Assembly: GCA_000827265.1 (NCBI GenBank)
Contig: KN834792.1
Span: 372,001 to 436,000, forward strand
DNA from: Collybiopsis luxurians FD-317 M1
Taxonomy: Eukaryota; Basidiomycota; Agaricomycetes; Agaricales; Omphalotaceae
Reading direction: 5' to 3'
DNA length: 64,000 nt
Shown: in pieces, positions 10,834 to 22,995 of the stretch
Layout of the letters: every line of letters starts with the position of its first letter
Numbering within the stretch: position 1 is the first letter of the stretch
The notes under the pieces: model-generated
What the model was told of the DNA's origin: nothing
Seen by the model: the letters and a program-made list of their open reading frames with translations, nothing else
Database searches by the model: none
Made by a program: the position numbers and the translations under genes

Positions 10834-11864
10834 CTTGACCCCCAACAGAGCGGTCCCGCACTCGACAGTGGAAAAGTCAAGGAAAGTCAAAGGATGTTCT
10901 TTACAGCGCCCATTCTCATTGGTTCACGGGAGGCGAGTGTGTCTCCATGACAGATACTTACTGAAGATACCTCGATTGAACAGCCATGATACATAGCGAG
11001 CGAGTGAACTGGGTTCACTTCGGATTCGAATTCGCTGACGGCATATTGCGTGGCTGTGCTCGGCGCGCCCTCGCGCTTACTCTGCACGGGTCGCTTCAAT
11101 ACGACTCCAATGACAATCCTCGAAGGACCATAAAGTCCACGGTATCAGTGCATTCGGGGCATCCCCGGTGGACCTTCTGCCGCTACTTGTGTGAAATCAA
11201 AGGAAGTCCAGTCGTTCCTGGGTTAAATTTGCTTAAAATAAGCAATTTGCGACCACCATTACTCCCATTAGGTTTTAATCCTACTTCCTCCGCCGTGCTT
11301 CTTGTATGTCCATCTTTCGCGTTATTTTATGTCGTATGGTGAGTGGTGGAGCTGCGGCTTCTTTCTCTCACTGGCAATTCAGACAGCTTGATGTCAGAGG
11401 TATCGGTGGCCAATAGGACACTCAGCATTGAGCAAAGTTCAACCTGCTGAGCAATATTAATTTCGATGCGCGGATCAGTCATGAAATGGTATATGTACGT
11501 CCCCATTCCAGGGCAAAACAATTATGCGTGTATCTTTCCAAGCGGGGTAATGTACTCGCCTTACCTACGTAGTGAAGATCTTGAATTCAACTTTCTGGAC
11601 AAGTTTAGTGGCCAGCATCTCTTATACAGGTCAATTAGGCTAGTAAAAAGCTTATCATCCGGCGTTGCCGAAGTATTGCTACAACCTCAGTCCATAAATC
11701 CGAGGTGGTCCAGGCGACCTTGGAACTTTGCTACTCAGCGAATGGGAATTGTTTTCCAATTCTCGACAGCAACATCATCACCAACTCGGACGCAGTGTTC
11801 CAGCGGACTGACTTGATTCCGATTTCTGAAGATCTTCCCCGGGCCGAAATCTCTTTCAACTGTC

Positions 11865-11870
11865 TATAAA
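11865..11870 (+). promoter_or_regulatory. TATA box candidate of the Zn2Cys6 gene
   Basis: TATAAA lies about 140 bases before the ATG at 12007. The sequence between has donor- and acceptor-like motifs, so the 5' leader may be spliced. Confidence 0.4.
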
Positions 11871-12006
11871 TTACCTTCTCCTCTCGTTCCTTTGTTTGGG
11901 TCGTTTCGCTAATCTTTCTCCTCTTCTTCACAATTTGGGGCTTGGGTAAGTGAGTTCGTCCCGCATAGCAATAAATTCATTTATGAAACTTTTCAGAACT
12001 TTCCTC

Positions 12007-13045
12007 ATGGATGACGGACGTACGAGTCCCTATCATCAATTGTATAATCGAGGTCATCCGGTGTATTTCCTTCCGCCTTCTGGTACGTGTCCTCCTGCAT
12101 GAAAGAGTGTATAAAATGAAGTAAGCATTCAGTTCCTGTCCAATACGAAAGCGAGCAAAACGAGGCACCCAAAGGCAACGAGGAGGAACGCAAGGAACGT
12201 ATCACTGCCGCGACGTCTAGAGGTCAGCATTTTGTGGCGGTCAATTTCAATTTTCTCATGAAAAACACGCTGACCCCCCACCACGACTCTACAGCTAGAC
12301 TTAGCCGAGCATGTGATAACTGTCGAAAGGGACGATTCAAGTGCACAAAGATAACTGGGGAAGAACTTTCTCCATGTACCAAGTGCGAAAGTCTTGGAGA
12401 AAGTGGGTATAGCACGCATCCTTTCGTCACGTATCGCCGACAAGACCTGTTTTTTCCTCAGAATGTACGTATCTCCGCCCCCGTCTACGTCCAGGACCCA
12501 TCACTGGCGTACCGAGAGCTAGCACAAAGACCCCGACGATGTTTCATGAACAGCGAAATGTGTCTGCGGAAAATTATAAACACCCCGATGGCCCTCCGCC
12601 AGCTCTAGGCAGCTGGAACTTTAGAACCATTCAACCCAGATTCGAGGTCTTTGCACCTGCTGCGGGGGGCAACGCTTACGCAAGCCTGGATCCTGGATCT
12701 CGGGGCCATTACTGTGATTTCGAAAGCGGGGACTCGCCCGCTCATTCCGCACATATCTTTGAGCCATCGGAGGTCGAATGTAGCATGCAAATTTCCTCCA
12801 ACTCAGACGGTCCTCCGACTCACTCGGCACAGAGGACCACATTCCTCCGACCGATGTTATGGGTACGAACAGAAAATCTAAACAACTCGACGACCTTGCC
12901 ACGAAATAAGAAACACTTGGTGAGATCTATTTTGCTCTATCCGTATCGGACTTCCGTTGAAACACGCACCCTACCAGTTTGTAGAGTAGCTTCATGCTCC
13001 GAAGATGCACCCAGTATGTTAGATATATTCAATAATTTAAATTAA
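12007..13045 (+). CDS. Zn2Cys6-type transcription factor-like protein with a missing sixth Cys
   Basis: Exons 12007-12082, 12133-12222 and 12295-12464 join in frame. A fourth exon probably starts at 12530. The C-terminal end is uncertain: the unspliced frame stops at 13045, while splicing at a GTGAGA donor (12920) would stop it near 12989. The N-terminus is short and polar. The binuclear cluster begins SRACDNCRKGRFKC and continues SPCTKCESLGE, giving five Cys in the Zn2Cys6 spacing. Where the sixth Cys should follow, the frame reads ESGYSTHPF, with Gly instead. Fungal Zn2Cys6 proteins bind DNA in the nucleus; here metal binding may be impaired. The rest is low-complexity and unrecognised. It is convergent with the cyclin gene, with a gap of about 65 bp. 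Confidence 0.65.
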
Positions 13046-13109
13046 TCCGAATGTACTATAACTCCCTCCCGATGCTAAATAACGCCACATGTGTATATAT
13101 GACCATATT

Positions 13110-14582
13110 CTACGAACGCCCAGTGAACCCCGGTGGTTCGAATAAGAATCTCACAGTTCCTTCATTCCGCCCAATGACCTCCCGCCCCACAGAACTAGCG
13201 GACTCGGGATCCTGCCACGACTCTCTGGGCCGTGGAGCGTGATCGGACTCTCGCATTGCTATTTTGAGACGAGTGAGTTGGTCAGCGTTGTATGGAACTG
13301 TTACATTAGGTTGGATGGAGGATAGATAGGCATTGCGGGGCGATGGATTAGGGGATGGGGATGAGGGTGTTGCGGGAGAAGTGTTGGCCGTATTCTGGGC
13401 GCCTTGAATAAGGAGGTCGACTATGATGTGGGCTATAGCTGCAGGATGTTTGAGTCGGAGAAGCGACGAACGATCATATGCATACCTTCGAGATCTTCCA
13501 GATGAGCTTGAAAGCGGTCCTCCCATTCACCGTGTTGACCTAATGTGCCCGCCATCTTGAGATTCGCCTGCTGCTCTTCGCTTTCAGGCTGCTCGAAAGA
13601 ACTGAGAATTGCGGCGACATAGAGACTTCCCAAGGCCACAGTATGTGGTGGGTATTCGACCGGGATAAAGGTACGATGTCTATGGTAAAGTTGTCAGAGA
13701 CCAGCTGGGTATCGAACGAAATAACTGACGAGTCGATGGCTAGACGCCAGGCCAGCTTCGTCAACTTTTTCTCCGCTAAGAAAGAGGTATCAGCATTAGC
13801 ATTTCTGGTGCATGAGGTAGATGCACACCTCCAAGAGCACGACCCATCTTGATGACGTATGAAAAAGGCATTCTGGATGTGAAATTAAAACATATGGTCT
13901 CGAGAATCAAGCGTTCAACCGCCAGCAGCCTTTGTCGGTCGTGTTCCACAAGCTAACCTGATTAAGATAAGATTGACTAAATCAAAGGATATAAAACATA
14001 CTTGAGGATCTACAGTGTCAATGTCGACTTCCCCAAAAGGACTCTTGGACTTTGAGAGCAGATCAGGAAATCTAATAGCGTAAGATGCGGCTAACAATTC
14101 CCGAGGTTTTTTGAGGGTGTCATGCATCTTGGTGGATACGAATAGGGCTGCGAGGGCCACGTCCTATGTCAAGGTCAGAGCACATAAATTTGAGAAGGAG
14201 TTTGGGGGCGTACATGGTGATTAAAGTCTTTTCTAGGAAAGAAGAGATGGAAACGGTGATACAGACTCTGCCCGGTTGCTATAGTTCTTCGAGGACTAGA
14301 CCAATCTGAGCGCAAGATTTCTGTCAAAAGGTAAGGCCCAACTCACAATCCAATGCGAGATCCAGTTGCTTCAATAAATCCACAGGCATTCTGGCGTATC
14401 TTATCTTCCTGGGTGACTGTCATTTTCCCTCTTTGCTTTTCTGACATTATTTCGACTTCTGCTGGGGTGAAATACGGATGGTGGTACTTGATAGACGACG
14501 CAGGGAGCTGGGACGGAGACTGGGCGCGCGACATGGTGGACGCTGAAGAAAATAACGCGTAAAGTCCCGTGACAGACCACAT
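13110..14582 (-). CDS. Cyclin of the Ctk2/Pch1/cyclin-K type
   Basis: Seven exons (14582-14347, 14295-14214, 14163-14002, 13952-13829, 13775-13730, 13679-13486, 13438-13110) give about 390 residues. The cyclin box is clear: YHHPYFTP, then SRIGFPRRTIATGQSLYHRF, RKDFNHHDVALAALFVSTK, KKPRELL, and the second fold AVERLILETICFNF with WRLAIDS and VALGSLYVAAIL. This matches transcription-type cyclins that pair with kinases acting on the RNA polymerase II C-terminal domain. The partner kinase is not in the window. A Met at 14534 is an alternative start. The last exon is Pro/Ser-rich and probably disordered. Whether it is the Ctk2 or cyclin-K orthologue cannot be settled from motifs alone. Confidence 0.82.
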
Positions 14583-15080
14583 CGTCGGATAAGATTGGCT
14601 GGCTAGGAGTCAGTGGAGTGAAGGGGAGAGGAAAGGGGGATGCACCTTGAGGGTGCAGTGCCTCATCCGAGAAGCGTGGTTTGGCTGGGGCTTGGCCCCG
14701 CGTGGGTGGGCAGCAAACAGGGGAACCCACGGGGTCAAGCCTGGAACGGCTGACTGATGTCAGTCGCTATAGGGACGGGAGGGCGGGGCTCAAAGATGTG
14801 GTGAGGAGAGCGGCGGCTGAGATGGACGTCGAGGACAGAAGTCTGAATGCCGGAAACGGCATCAGATCGACTCAGCCGCCGGGCGCCAATCTTATCCTCT
14901 GTCAAGCCAGCTTCACTGACTTGACTCGGAATTTCTTTCGGTTGCCGCTGCCACTGCTGCTTCTTTCTCATTGAATCCATCCCTGCTCAGCCCTGGAAAA
15001 TAATAGCTCTTTGTCACCCTGAACAGTGGTGAAGTCATCCACTAGCGCCACCAACACTCTTTTTCACCTCCTCACTATCG
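14583..15080. other. Divergent promoter region between cyclin and importin genes
   Basis: About 500 bp separate two head-to-head starts, so both promoters must lie here. No TATA box was evident. The short open frames inside show no family signal. Confidence 0.5.
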
Positions 15081-18000
15081 ATGGAGCCCGTCGTTCCTCA
15101 AGAAATTACCGCAGAACTTACCCAAATTCTTTCAAACCTCGTTCTGGGTGACAATGAGATACGTTCAAAGTGTGTATATAAGCAAGTACACTTGACTATG
15201 GCCTTTACTGACGATCTCACAGCGCAGAAAAAGCTGTAAATGAAAGATTGGCTCACACGCCAGATTTGTATCTTTTAGCTTTGGCGCAATTCGCCATTGC
15301 TGCAGATACAGAAGTGGTGAGTACTGATTGCTAGTGTCTCATCGGACGGTTTCTTCAATTCTGAAGCGGGAGTGGTCCACTCTGTCTGTCGATCTTCTTG
15401 ATCTCGGAAAATTTCCCTCTCGAAAGTTTCTTAGTACAAGCTAGCCAATGCACAGACGACTATTGTCCATTTCTATTGCTTTGTCAAGTTCTCTAAACCT
15501 TCGTTCTTTCAATTCATTCAATTTTCTGTTTTTGCGTCCTTCGAACGCGAAGCCTTCTCTCCATCCATTCTGTCCTCGAAATAATGCTAAGATCTTTATC
15601 CAGATGCGATCTTTCTCCCTGGTTTTATTGCGGCGTCTTCTTTTTCGGCCGGTGCCTACACCTTCACAAAGCACAGATTCTTCCTCTGGCCCATCATCGT
15701 CCCAGAATCCTCTATCTTCATTCCATTCTTTGTCTGCTCCTCGATTAACGCTCTTTGACCACCTCTCCACGTCCGCCCTTACAAACCTCGAGCGTTTATT
15801 ACTCCACTCCCTCTCCCACGAGCCTGCAGCTACCGTGCGTAGGAAAACTGTAGATACTATTTCAGATGTCGCAAATCAAGGAATGTTACGAGGAAGACCA
15901 TGGCATGCTCTCCAAGCGCAAGCCTTTTCCATGACCCAGGCTACCGGTATCATGAATGGTGTCAAGGGCGAAGGCTTGAGAGAAAGTGCTTACAGAGTAT
16001 TTGCCGGATGTCCGAATTTGGTCATGGATCTGCAAACAGACGCAGTATTGGGCGTTCTAGGTAAAGGTTTACGTGATGGAGAGAGCATCGATGTATGTAG
16101 ACACATTCTTATGACAGTGAGAGTCGCGTACTGACGCGTTTGAATAGGTACGGTATGCCGCACTGCTTGCTTCGGTTGCTTATCTGTCGCATGCCGATAC
16201 TCATCAACTCGCGCAATCCCTTTCGCTGATGTATCCCATTCTTGATACTCTTCCTCCACTGGCTCAGTCGATCACTCAGCCTTCCGTCGCTTCTCAGCTT
16301 AGCTCCGCGGAAGACAAGTCTCCCACAGCGCACCTTATGTCATTCTTGGTGGCCTTGACTCCTTTGTGTTCTGCTCACCCGAATCTCTTCCAGCCGCATC
16401 TCAGCGCGTTGTTAACTTTCCTTCCACCCCTTGTGCTTGCATCATCAGATCCTGGACCCACGCCTACGGTTCGCGCACCTTATCCTACAGGACCTGGCGG
16501 GGACAGCCCTCAAGGTACTTTCGCTTTTTACTTTATTTCACCCTATAGCTCATGCCCATTATTTTTAGCAGGGAATTTTTCAACTCCTACAGGAAGTCCT
16601 TCGAGAGAAGTACCCGATGGCGACACCGAAGATGAAGAAGAGGGCCAGTCGTTACGATTGAGCGCATTGGAATTCATGCTATCCCTCTGTGAAGCTCGTC
16701 CCAGCATGTTCAAAAAGAGTACGTGGCCATCAACTCAACTTTCCCTCTTCCCAACTACGCTTTGCTCATTGAACTAGGCGCGTCGCCGACATCCCCCACA
16801 GGCGTGAATGTCGGCGAAGGCTGGATAGCTGTACTAGTACGCGCCTGCTTGGAAGGGATGGCAGAGATAGACGAAGAAAGCCCGTATGGTGTGAATGGCG
16901 GATTAGCGAGATGGTTAGCTGACGATGTAAGGTGTTGGATATATTTTTCATTTCCCTGAACCTAATGATTGTCCGTACAGCCCACTGCTGGATCCAGTGC
17001 CACGGAGAACGACTCTCCTCCTGCGTTGTACGAGCAGAGTTTAGATCGGTTAGCATGTGCTATGGGAGGGAAAGTGATATTGCCTCCTTCTTTCCAGGTA
17101 CATTGCTTTTTCATTTCTTGGTTCGAAAGATATGACCTCCGGCCATAGTACATTCCGATGATGATGGCAAACTATGATTGGCGTTCTCGGCACGCCGGCC
17201 TTATGGCGATTGCAGCCATTGCCGAAGGAACTGGGAAGGTTAATAACTCTCCAATCGTAATTGCGCGACTTCTATTTACTGTGTCTTTCGTAGGTTATGG
17301 CCAACGAACTCGGAAGAGTAGTGGCGTAAGTTTTACTTCGGCCGTGAAATTTATCTTTTCTCATCCAGCATACTAGATTGGTGACCCCAATGTTCAAAGA
17401 TTCTCATCCCAGAGTTCGGTATGCAGCCTGTCAGTGTGTGTGAGTTGCCTCCATTCCTTCGATCGAAAAACTTTGTTCATGGGTCCTAATCTTGAATATA
17501 GTGGTCAGCTATGCACAGATATTGAGGTGTGGATTTGCCTCTGTTAACCACCCTGGTATTTAAATGTTGAATTATCTATAGGAAATCATAGAGCGATACC
17601 ATGAGCAGCTATTTGCTGTTCTTATACCAGCCCTTGAAGACCCGGAGCCTCGGTTAGTTTTTCTTCGTGGCCCTTACCCTCTCACTCACTGACGCATTGG
17701 ATTGCAGTGTACATTCTCATGCTGCTGCCGCATTAATCAACTTTTGCGAGGGAGTGGAGCGTGATACTCTGCTTCCTTACCTCGATCCTATTGTCGAAAG
17801 GCTTTTGAAGCTTCTTAATCCTGATGCAGATCCGTCGCAAGTGAAGAGATACGTTCAAGAGCAAGTCATCACAACCTTGGCGATGGTAGCTGATGCTAGT
17901 GAGGTTACGTTCGCGAAGGTGTGTTTGAGTTATGTCACGGCTTCATCTCGAGCGAGTTCCAATTTTTTTTTCTTCCTAGTATTATTCCTCAATAATGCCG

Positions 18001-19239
18001 CTGCTACTCAACGTTCTTCGGAATGCCAACGGATCTGAGTACAAGAAGATGCGCTTGAAAGCTATGGAATGTGCAGGCTTGATAGGTATCTCATTTTTCC
18101 TTCTTTTTTTCTCATTCTGTCGGTATAAACTCGTCCTTCCTTCTTTAGCCATCGCTGTCGGGCGGGATATGTTCAGACCAGATTCAAATACACTGGTAGA
18201 GTTACTCATACGAATACAAAGTGCTTCTTCCCCGACCTTGTTTCACATACTGTCACTAACGCTTGCTGTCGTACAGAGAGCCCAGTGGACCCTCAAGATA
18301 CCCAGTTGACCCACTATTTAATGGGGACGTGGGCCAAGATATGTCAAGCCATGGGACCTGAATTCGAGCCGTACCTTCCTGTGGTAATGCCCGATCTATT
18401 GAGAACAGCTAGTATGAAGGCAGATGTATCCGTCTATGGTACGACTTCTCGTGTAATTGTGGGTTTTGGGATCATGCTAATACGTATTTTGGCGTTCTAG
18501 ACGAGACGGAAGATGGTAAAGTCGAAGAGCGTGAGGGATGGGAAACTGTCAACATGGATGGTCAGACGCTGGGAATACGCACATCGGCAATTGAAGAGAA
18601 ATGCCAAGCCTTTGAGACGATGGTGATTTACACTTCGACCCTGAACGCTCGATTTGCTCCGTATCTTGCCCAAAGCTTGGAAGTGACGCTGCCTGCTCTG
18701 AGGTTTTATTTCCATGATGGCGTTCGGGAAGCGTGTGCATTGTGCGTATTGCTTGATTGCCGCGCGATACATAGTTGACAAGTGTTACTAGACTGTTACC
18801 GATGCTCCTGCACTGTGGCCAGCAGTCGAGCGCGCTCACGGACCAAATGATCGCTGCTACTTTACAACAACTGATCAACGTCATCTCCGATGAACAAGAC
18901 TTTACTTTCCTAGCATCGCTCTACAAGTCTCTGGACGATTGCGTAAAACTGCTCGGTGGACCCTCTGTTCTAACACCCGACTATGTCAATGCCATTGTCA
19001 ATGCTACCAAACGCCAGTTACAAACTTTGGCGCAGAAACGACGGAGTAGGGCGGCTCAGCCGTCGAATACTATGGATGTCGATAGGGAGGATTTAGCACT
19101 TTTGGAAGAGATGGAGGACTATGCGTTGGATGAGATGGTCAAGATTCTGAGCCGGTTGAATACGCATCAGGATCTTTTGGTGGCGATTTCGAGTGTAAAA
19201 GAACTAGGGACGAGTCAGTATCGGGATGATGATAGTTGA
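15081..19239 (+). CDS. Importin beta-3-like karyopherin (Kap121/Pse1/IPO5 family)
   Basis: Eighteen exons can be joined in frame: 15081-15169, 15223-15316, 15604-16092, 16148-16514, 16569-16718, 16778-16926, 16981-17097, 17149-17238, 17294-17325, 17377-17439, 17502-17526, 17582-17652, 17708-17918, 17980-18085, 18149-18220, 18277-18438, 18501-18741 and 18792-19239. They give about 991 residues. Family landmarks are AEKAVNERLAHTPD, LVLLRRLLFRP, AALLASVAYLS, ALEDPEPRVHSHAAAAL, LMGTWAKICQAMGPEFEPYL, EGWETVNMDGQTLGIRTSA and ALRFYFHDGVREACA. The role is nuclear import via HEAT repeats and RanGTP. The intron at 16515-16568 is a multiple of three without stops, so its retention would be tolerated. 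The protein ends soon after an acidic stretch (LLEEMEDYALDEM), about 200 residues earlier than animal IPO5 as I recall that sequence. Confidence 0.88.
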
Positions 19240-20232
19240 GGTTTACAGTAAAAAGTTGCTATAGAAGGGAAAATGGACGGGAAAATAATTTGTAACTACG
19301 TATTCATAAGATATATATATTCAAACGCTGTCGATTTCAAATTATCTATTTCAAATACGCTTCAACGTTGGGGGGAGTTATTCGTAAAATCAGTTCAGAG
19401 ATGCCTTTTCATTACACTAAGTATATGGGTATCGTCTGACAGGCACAAGAACTAAATTCATTGTAAGTCTATCAAAGTAAGTACGAAAGGAGTCTCTAAG
19501 AAGCAATATGTACAGCTTGGACTTCCCTGATTTGGATCCGAAAAATCAAATCAACAACGATACTTCGTTGTCGGCTTCGAATGAGAAGCTCGATCAAAAT
19601 TTTGCGTGTATACTGACTGGTGAGTTTGGCGGGAGGGATCACGAAGCTAGCGAGAAACGAAAATGCGGCAATGGCTTAGGCGAATGGTTCGTTCTTGAAA
19701 TGGTGTGCCAACATGTTGAAAAGAATAGGAGGGAAAAAATTAAAAGGTGGATTTCAAGGAAAATTTGTCAAAAGATAAGCCTTCAGTACTCAGTTCTAAC
19801 ACTGAGTCAACACTGAGTTACTCAATGTTAAAAATGAGCAGAAATGCGGATGAAGCTGATTCTCACCCACTTGGAGGGCCCAATAAAGGTTATTGAACGC
19901 CGTGCCATAGCCGCTCTGATATTTGCTGTACCGCAGTCTTCGTGAAACCTGCAACCATGGCTTATGTTTAACATACTACAAGATAAAGTTGATTCGCCGA
20001 ATGCAGAATCGCAAACATAAAAACAGAGCAGGTAAAAGCTATGAAACAGAGACAGCAGCTAATAAAATGTCGTAAATGTATACATGTGAATTGAAGCTAA
20101 AGATAAGGTTGAGAAGAGCTATGAGGTAACTAACATAGGGAATTCGAAGAAAATTTAGCGGTAAGATGCAATCAAACCAATGGCCACTCCGCGCAAGGAA
20201 CTCGAATACAGCGGCCTTGACAGCATAGTAAA
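19240..20232. other. Intergenic between convergent genes
   Basis: About 1 kb, AT-rich. A 102-codon open frame (19508-19816) has no recognisable motif and biased low-complexity content. I see no supported gene. Confidence 0.4.
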
Positions 20233-20930
20233 TCACTCTCTCTTCCTCCTGAAAATCTCAATCCGTCCCTCAAAGAAGTCAATAACCCACAAGATCAAAT
20301 ACAACACCGAGAAGATGAACGCCGCGATTCGGTACAACTGTAAGAAGTATCCCCAATGTCTGAAATCCTGCTGTATGCCAAGAATCAAGAGACACTTTCC
20401 AAACCCGATAATGAGGAAGAGGGTAATAGATGTCAAGCCCAATACGAAGGCAGTCGATGTTATCAAGATAATAGAGGCGTTCGTGCTGCTATTCAACAAC
20501 ACGATGTAATTATCAAAAAGGACTAGACTCCATAAAACATGAGATGTATTCACGGGTTTCGACAGAGGGACTTACCTGAAAACAGATGAAGAAAAGCCAG
20601 CCACGCGTGCCCAAATGCACCCAAGACAAGAAACTCGTCCAAGTTCAACTCTGCCACCCTATGCTGCAATATGGACTCGGAGGTCTGTTCAGGTGGACGA
20701 TGTAGAGGCAGCGAAAGTAAACATGGATTAAATTTTGGAGCCTCAATACACTGACAGAGTTGAAGCAGAGAGATCCATACAGACAGAGGAAGCCATAGGA
20801 TGAGGAAGCCGTCAATAATCAAACCTCTGAGGACTTGATATTCTCCGAAATGGCGTCTACCTACATGAAGTAGCAGGGAAGTAAGCTGCAGGACTGCCAG
20901 AACACAGATATAGTGCTGTCGAGAGATCAT
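20233..20930 (-). CDS. Small four-pass membrane protein of unknown family, copy 1
   Basis: Two exons (20930-20576, 20522-20233) give about 214 residues. The start at MISRQHYICVL was chosen because the first exon then has almost the same length as in its paralogue at 49101-49780 (355 versus 352 nt), with the intron in the same phase. About four hydrophobic segments are visible: near the N-terminus, around ILWLPLSVWISLL, around LGAFGHAWLAFLHL, and in the C-terminal half (LFLIIGFGKCLLI and LYLILWVIDFFEGRIEI). The shared motifs WLPLS.WIS, FGHAWL, FLIIGFG and IDFFEGRIEI define the family. I do not recognise it. The frame stays open upstream to 21137 and looks coding, so the gene may originally have been longer and been disrupted by the 158-bp duplication next to it. 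Confidence 0.7.
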
Positions 20931-21085
20931 GACAGATTGTAGTGTCTCGAAAGGAAAGACTGGGATCCAAGGGAGCAGGTCAGGATCTTTTAAACCCTTG
21001 ACACCTGGGTGATCATCCTCAATTGTACCATTGGTGTCCGGATCGCCAGTGCGACCCCTTTCGAAGGGATCATACTCTTTGAATT

Positions 21086-21398
21086 TTTGCTTTGGCCCAG
21101 CGTAATTGTGAATCAACCAATAACAACCCAGTAGCAATTATTTCCTGTAAAGGATTGACGTATGGAAATCTTGGATGCACGGACCATCACGAAAATAGGG
21201 TGAGAGAATCATGGGCCTCACTTTCACGTCCTGTTTAGCAATATTTGCTTTGGCCCAGCGTAATTGTGAATCAACCAATAACAACCCAGTAGCAATCATT
21301 TCCTGTAAAGGATTGACGTATGGAAATCTTGGATGCACGGACCATCACGAAAATAGGGTGAGAGAATCATCCTCACTTTCACGTCCTGTTTAGCAATA
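21086..21398. repeat. Direct tandem duplication of 158 bp
   Basis: Copy 1 is 21086-21243 and copy 2 is 21244-21398, directly adjacent. They differ by about one substitution (near 21139/21297) and a 3-base deletion in copy 2. The near identity implies a recent event. It sits just upstream of the membrane-protein gene's chosen start and overlaps its upstream open frame. Confidence 0.9.
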
Positions 21399-22405
21399 GA
21401 AACATATGAAAGATCCAAAATCATGGAGTCGGCTGCATTGCACCATTGAGTGACGACCACAGGCCCCGTTCCATGGACCCGGTTGATCCCAAATCTCGAC
21501 TAGGACAAGAAAGAAAAGAAGGAGCCGCGAGAAAGGTTACTTTGCTATCCTAGTCTCCGAGCAATTGCTCAAACTCTTTAGGAAGGAATGCCAAGCTTCA
21601 CACCTTCATTGAATATGTAAAGCCGATATGATAGCCAAACTCAGAGCAACTTAAAAGAATATGATCCCTGCAGGAACTGACACTGGCAACTCGGATACCA
21701 GCTGTGAGAAAGCCAAACTCTACACCTTCACTGAATATGTACAACCAAGTAGCTGTCTTTCTGTTTTATCAGCACAGACATGATTTAAGGCACAGTGCGA
21801 ATTCTCAGTACATAGACTTGGCCTATATTTTACCGTACAGTTACTAATTAAGGACCACTCTGTTGGTCAAGACCTTGCTTGGTCATGTAATCGATTACAC
21901 TGGCGGATCTTTTGTCGGCGCAGCAGGGGATGGTGTTCGTCGAGTGCTAACAGGAGGTTATGAGTGAAGAAACCCTGCAACCTTTTGCGCCGAACCTCTC
22001 TGCACAACATTGAGACCAAGAGTCTGAGCAACCACGACATCATTCTCAGTGACAACCAAGTATCGCCGGCGGGCGGCAGAGCCCGCTACTGGAAACAGGC
22101 AATGCCCATATATGGCTCTCTATCTTCAAGCGACATCAGTTCCCTGATTTCGCTGTCCGTCATAAACCATCCAAGCAAGAAACCGTCCAAAAATTCAAAT
22201 TGGCAAGCAAATGTTACGAAACTAGCGCTACAGACTTGCATCGTATCAAATCTACATTGTCCATGTAATGTAGGCAGACATCTGGGCAATCATACTGGTA
22301 AATGTGCACATCAGGGCACACTGTATTCTCGGAGGCTGCTACCGCCGCTATCGCTATATGCCTGTTCCTGTAGCAAAGATATTGGGTTGCAATCCAATTT
22401 ATCCA
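21399..22405. other. Gene-poor stretch
   Basis: About 1 kb. A 163-codon open frame (21964-22455) on the plus strand largely opposes the hypothetical minus-strand ORF region and shows no family motif. Nothing was confidently assigned. Confidence 0.35.
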
Positions 22406-22768
22406 TTACACACCTGCAGGAAAAGGAACTAAGGGCAGCAAAAGGGGTGGTTTGACAGCTTGCGAAACCGAACAAACCATGATGTGTTCCAGCAGATGTG
22501 ACGCATTCAACCGGACACATGCATCATAAAAATCCTGTCCAAGCACAATGTCAAGAGCAAGTGGGCAATGCCACAAACGAAAAGTCAGAGGAACCGTATA
22601 CACTGGATGCCGTTGCAGCACATTAAACAGAGCATTCCATATTTCGAGACCAAGGTCACACATTGAGGCCCTGCAGACAAAATCGCGCAAAAGAAGAGAA
22701 TGAGCAAGACGCAAGTTGTACGCGACTCGAGCGATGTGTGAAGAAACAGTAAAAGATAAGCCAGACAT
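22406..22768 (-). CDS. Hypothetical 120-residue protein
   Basis: A single ATG-initiated frame without introns encodes 120 residues. It contains LALDIVLGQDFYDACV, which faintly resembles the region after the active site of retroelement aspartic proteases (a D-[IV]-[IV]-L-G pattern). No catalytic DTG/DSG motif, reverse transcriptase or LTR is visible nearby. Its neighbours are repeats and MITE-like elements, so a mobile-element remnant is one option; a lineage-specific gene is another. No function can be given. Confidence 0.3.
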   Translation of the reverse strand: MSGLSFTVSSHIARVAYNLRLAHSLLLRDFVCRASMCDLGLEIWNALFNVLQRHPVYTVPLTFRLWHCPLALDIVLGQDFYDACVRLNASHLLEHIMVCSVSQAVKPPLLLPLVPFPAGV

Positions 22769-22995
22769 AAGAAAAACGAACGAAGAGATAAGCTAGCGAG
22801 ATTGCCCTGAGAGGAGTATGTAATCCGTGTCATGACATAAGCAGTCCAAAAGAGGCAAGAATAATCGATCGGACGCTTTGGCCGGACTTCAACTTCAGAA
22901 AAGGTCTCTAAAACCCACTACTTAAAAGTAGCGGGAATAATTAGGTTTGATGTGTATCAAAATAAACTGCGGGCTACAATGCTTTTTGTAATTGA

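Larger units (their letters stand above)
10766..12006. other. Intergenic 1.2 kb between divergent E2/F-box copy and Zn2Cys6 gene
   Basis: Promoter elements lie near both ends. Open frames of up to about 118 codons occur in the middle, but none shows a family motif, convincing splicing or matching codon pattern. Confidence 0.4.

Noticed and set aside
14681..14974. 97-codon ORF between cyclin and importin genes
   Set aside because: Lies in the shared divergent promoter, with antisense frames of similar length and no motif.
19508..19816. 102-codon ORF after the importin gene, considered as a missing C-terminal exon
   Set aside because: Its sequence shows no HEAT-repeat character and cannot be joined in frame with convincing splice sites.
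21964..22455. 163-codon plus-strand ORF
   Set aside because: No recognisable domain; lies in repeat-rich DNA and overlaps the minus-strand hypothetical ORF.
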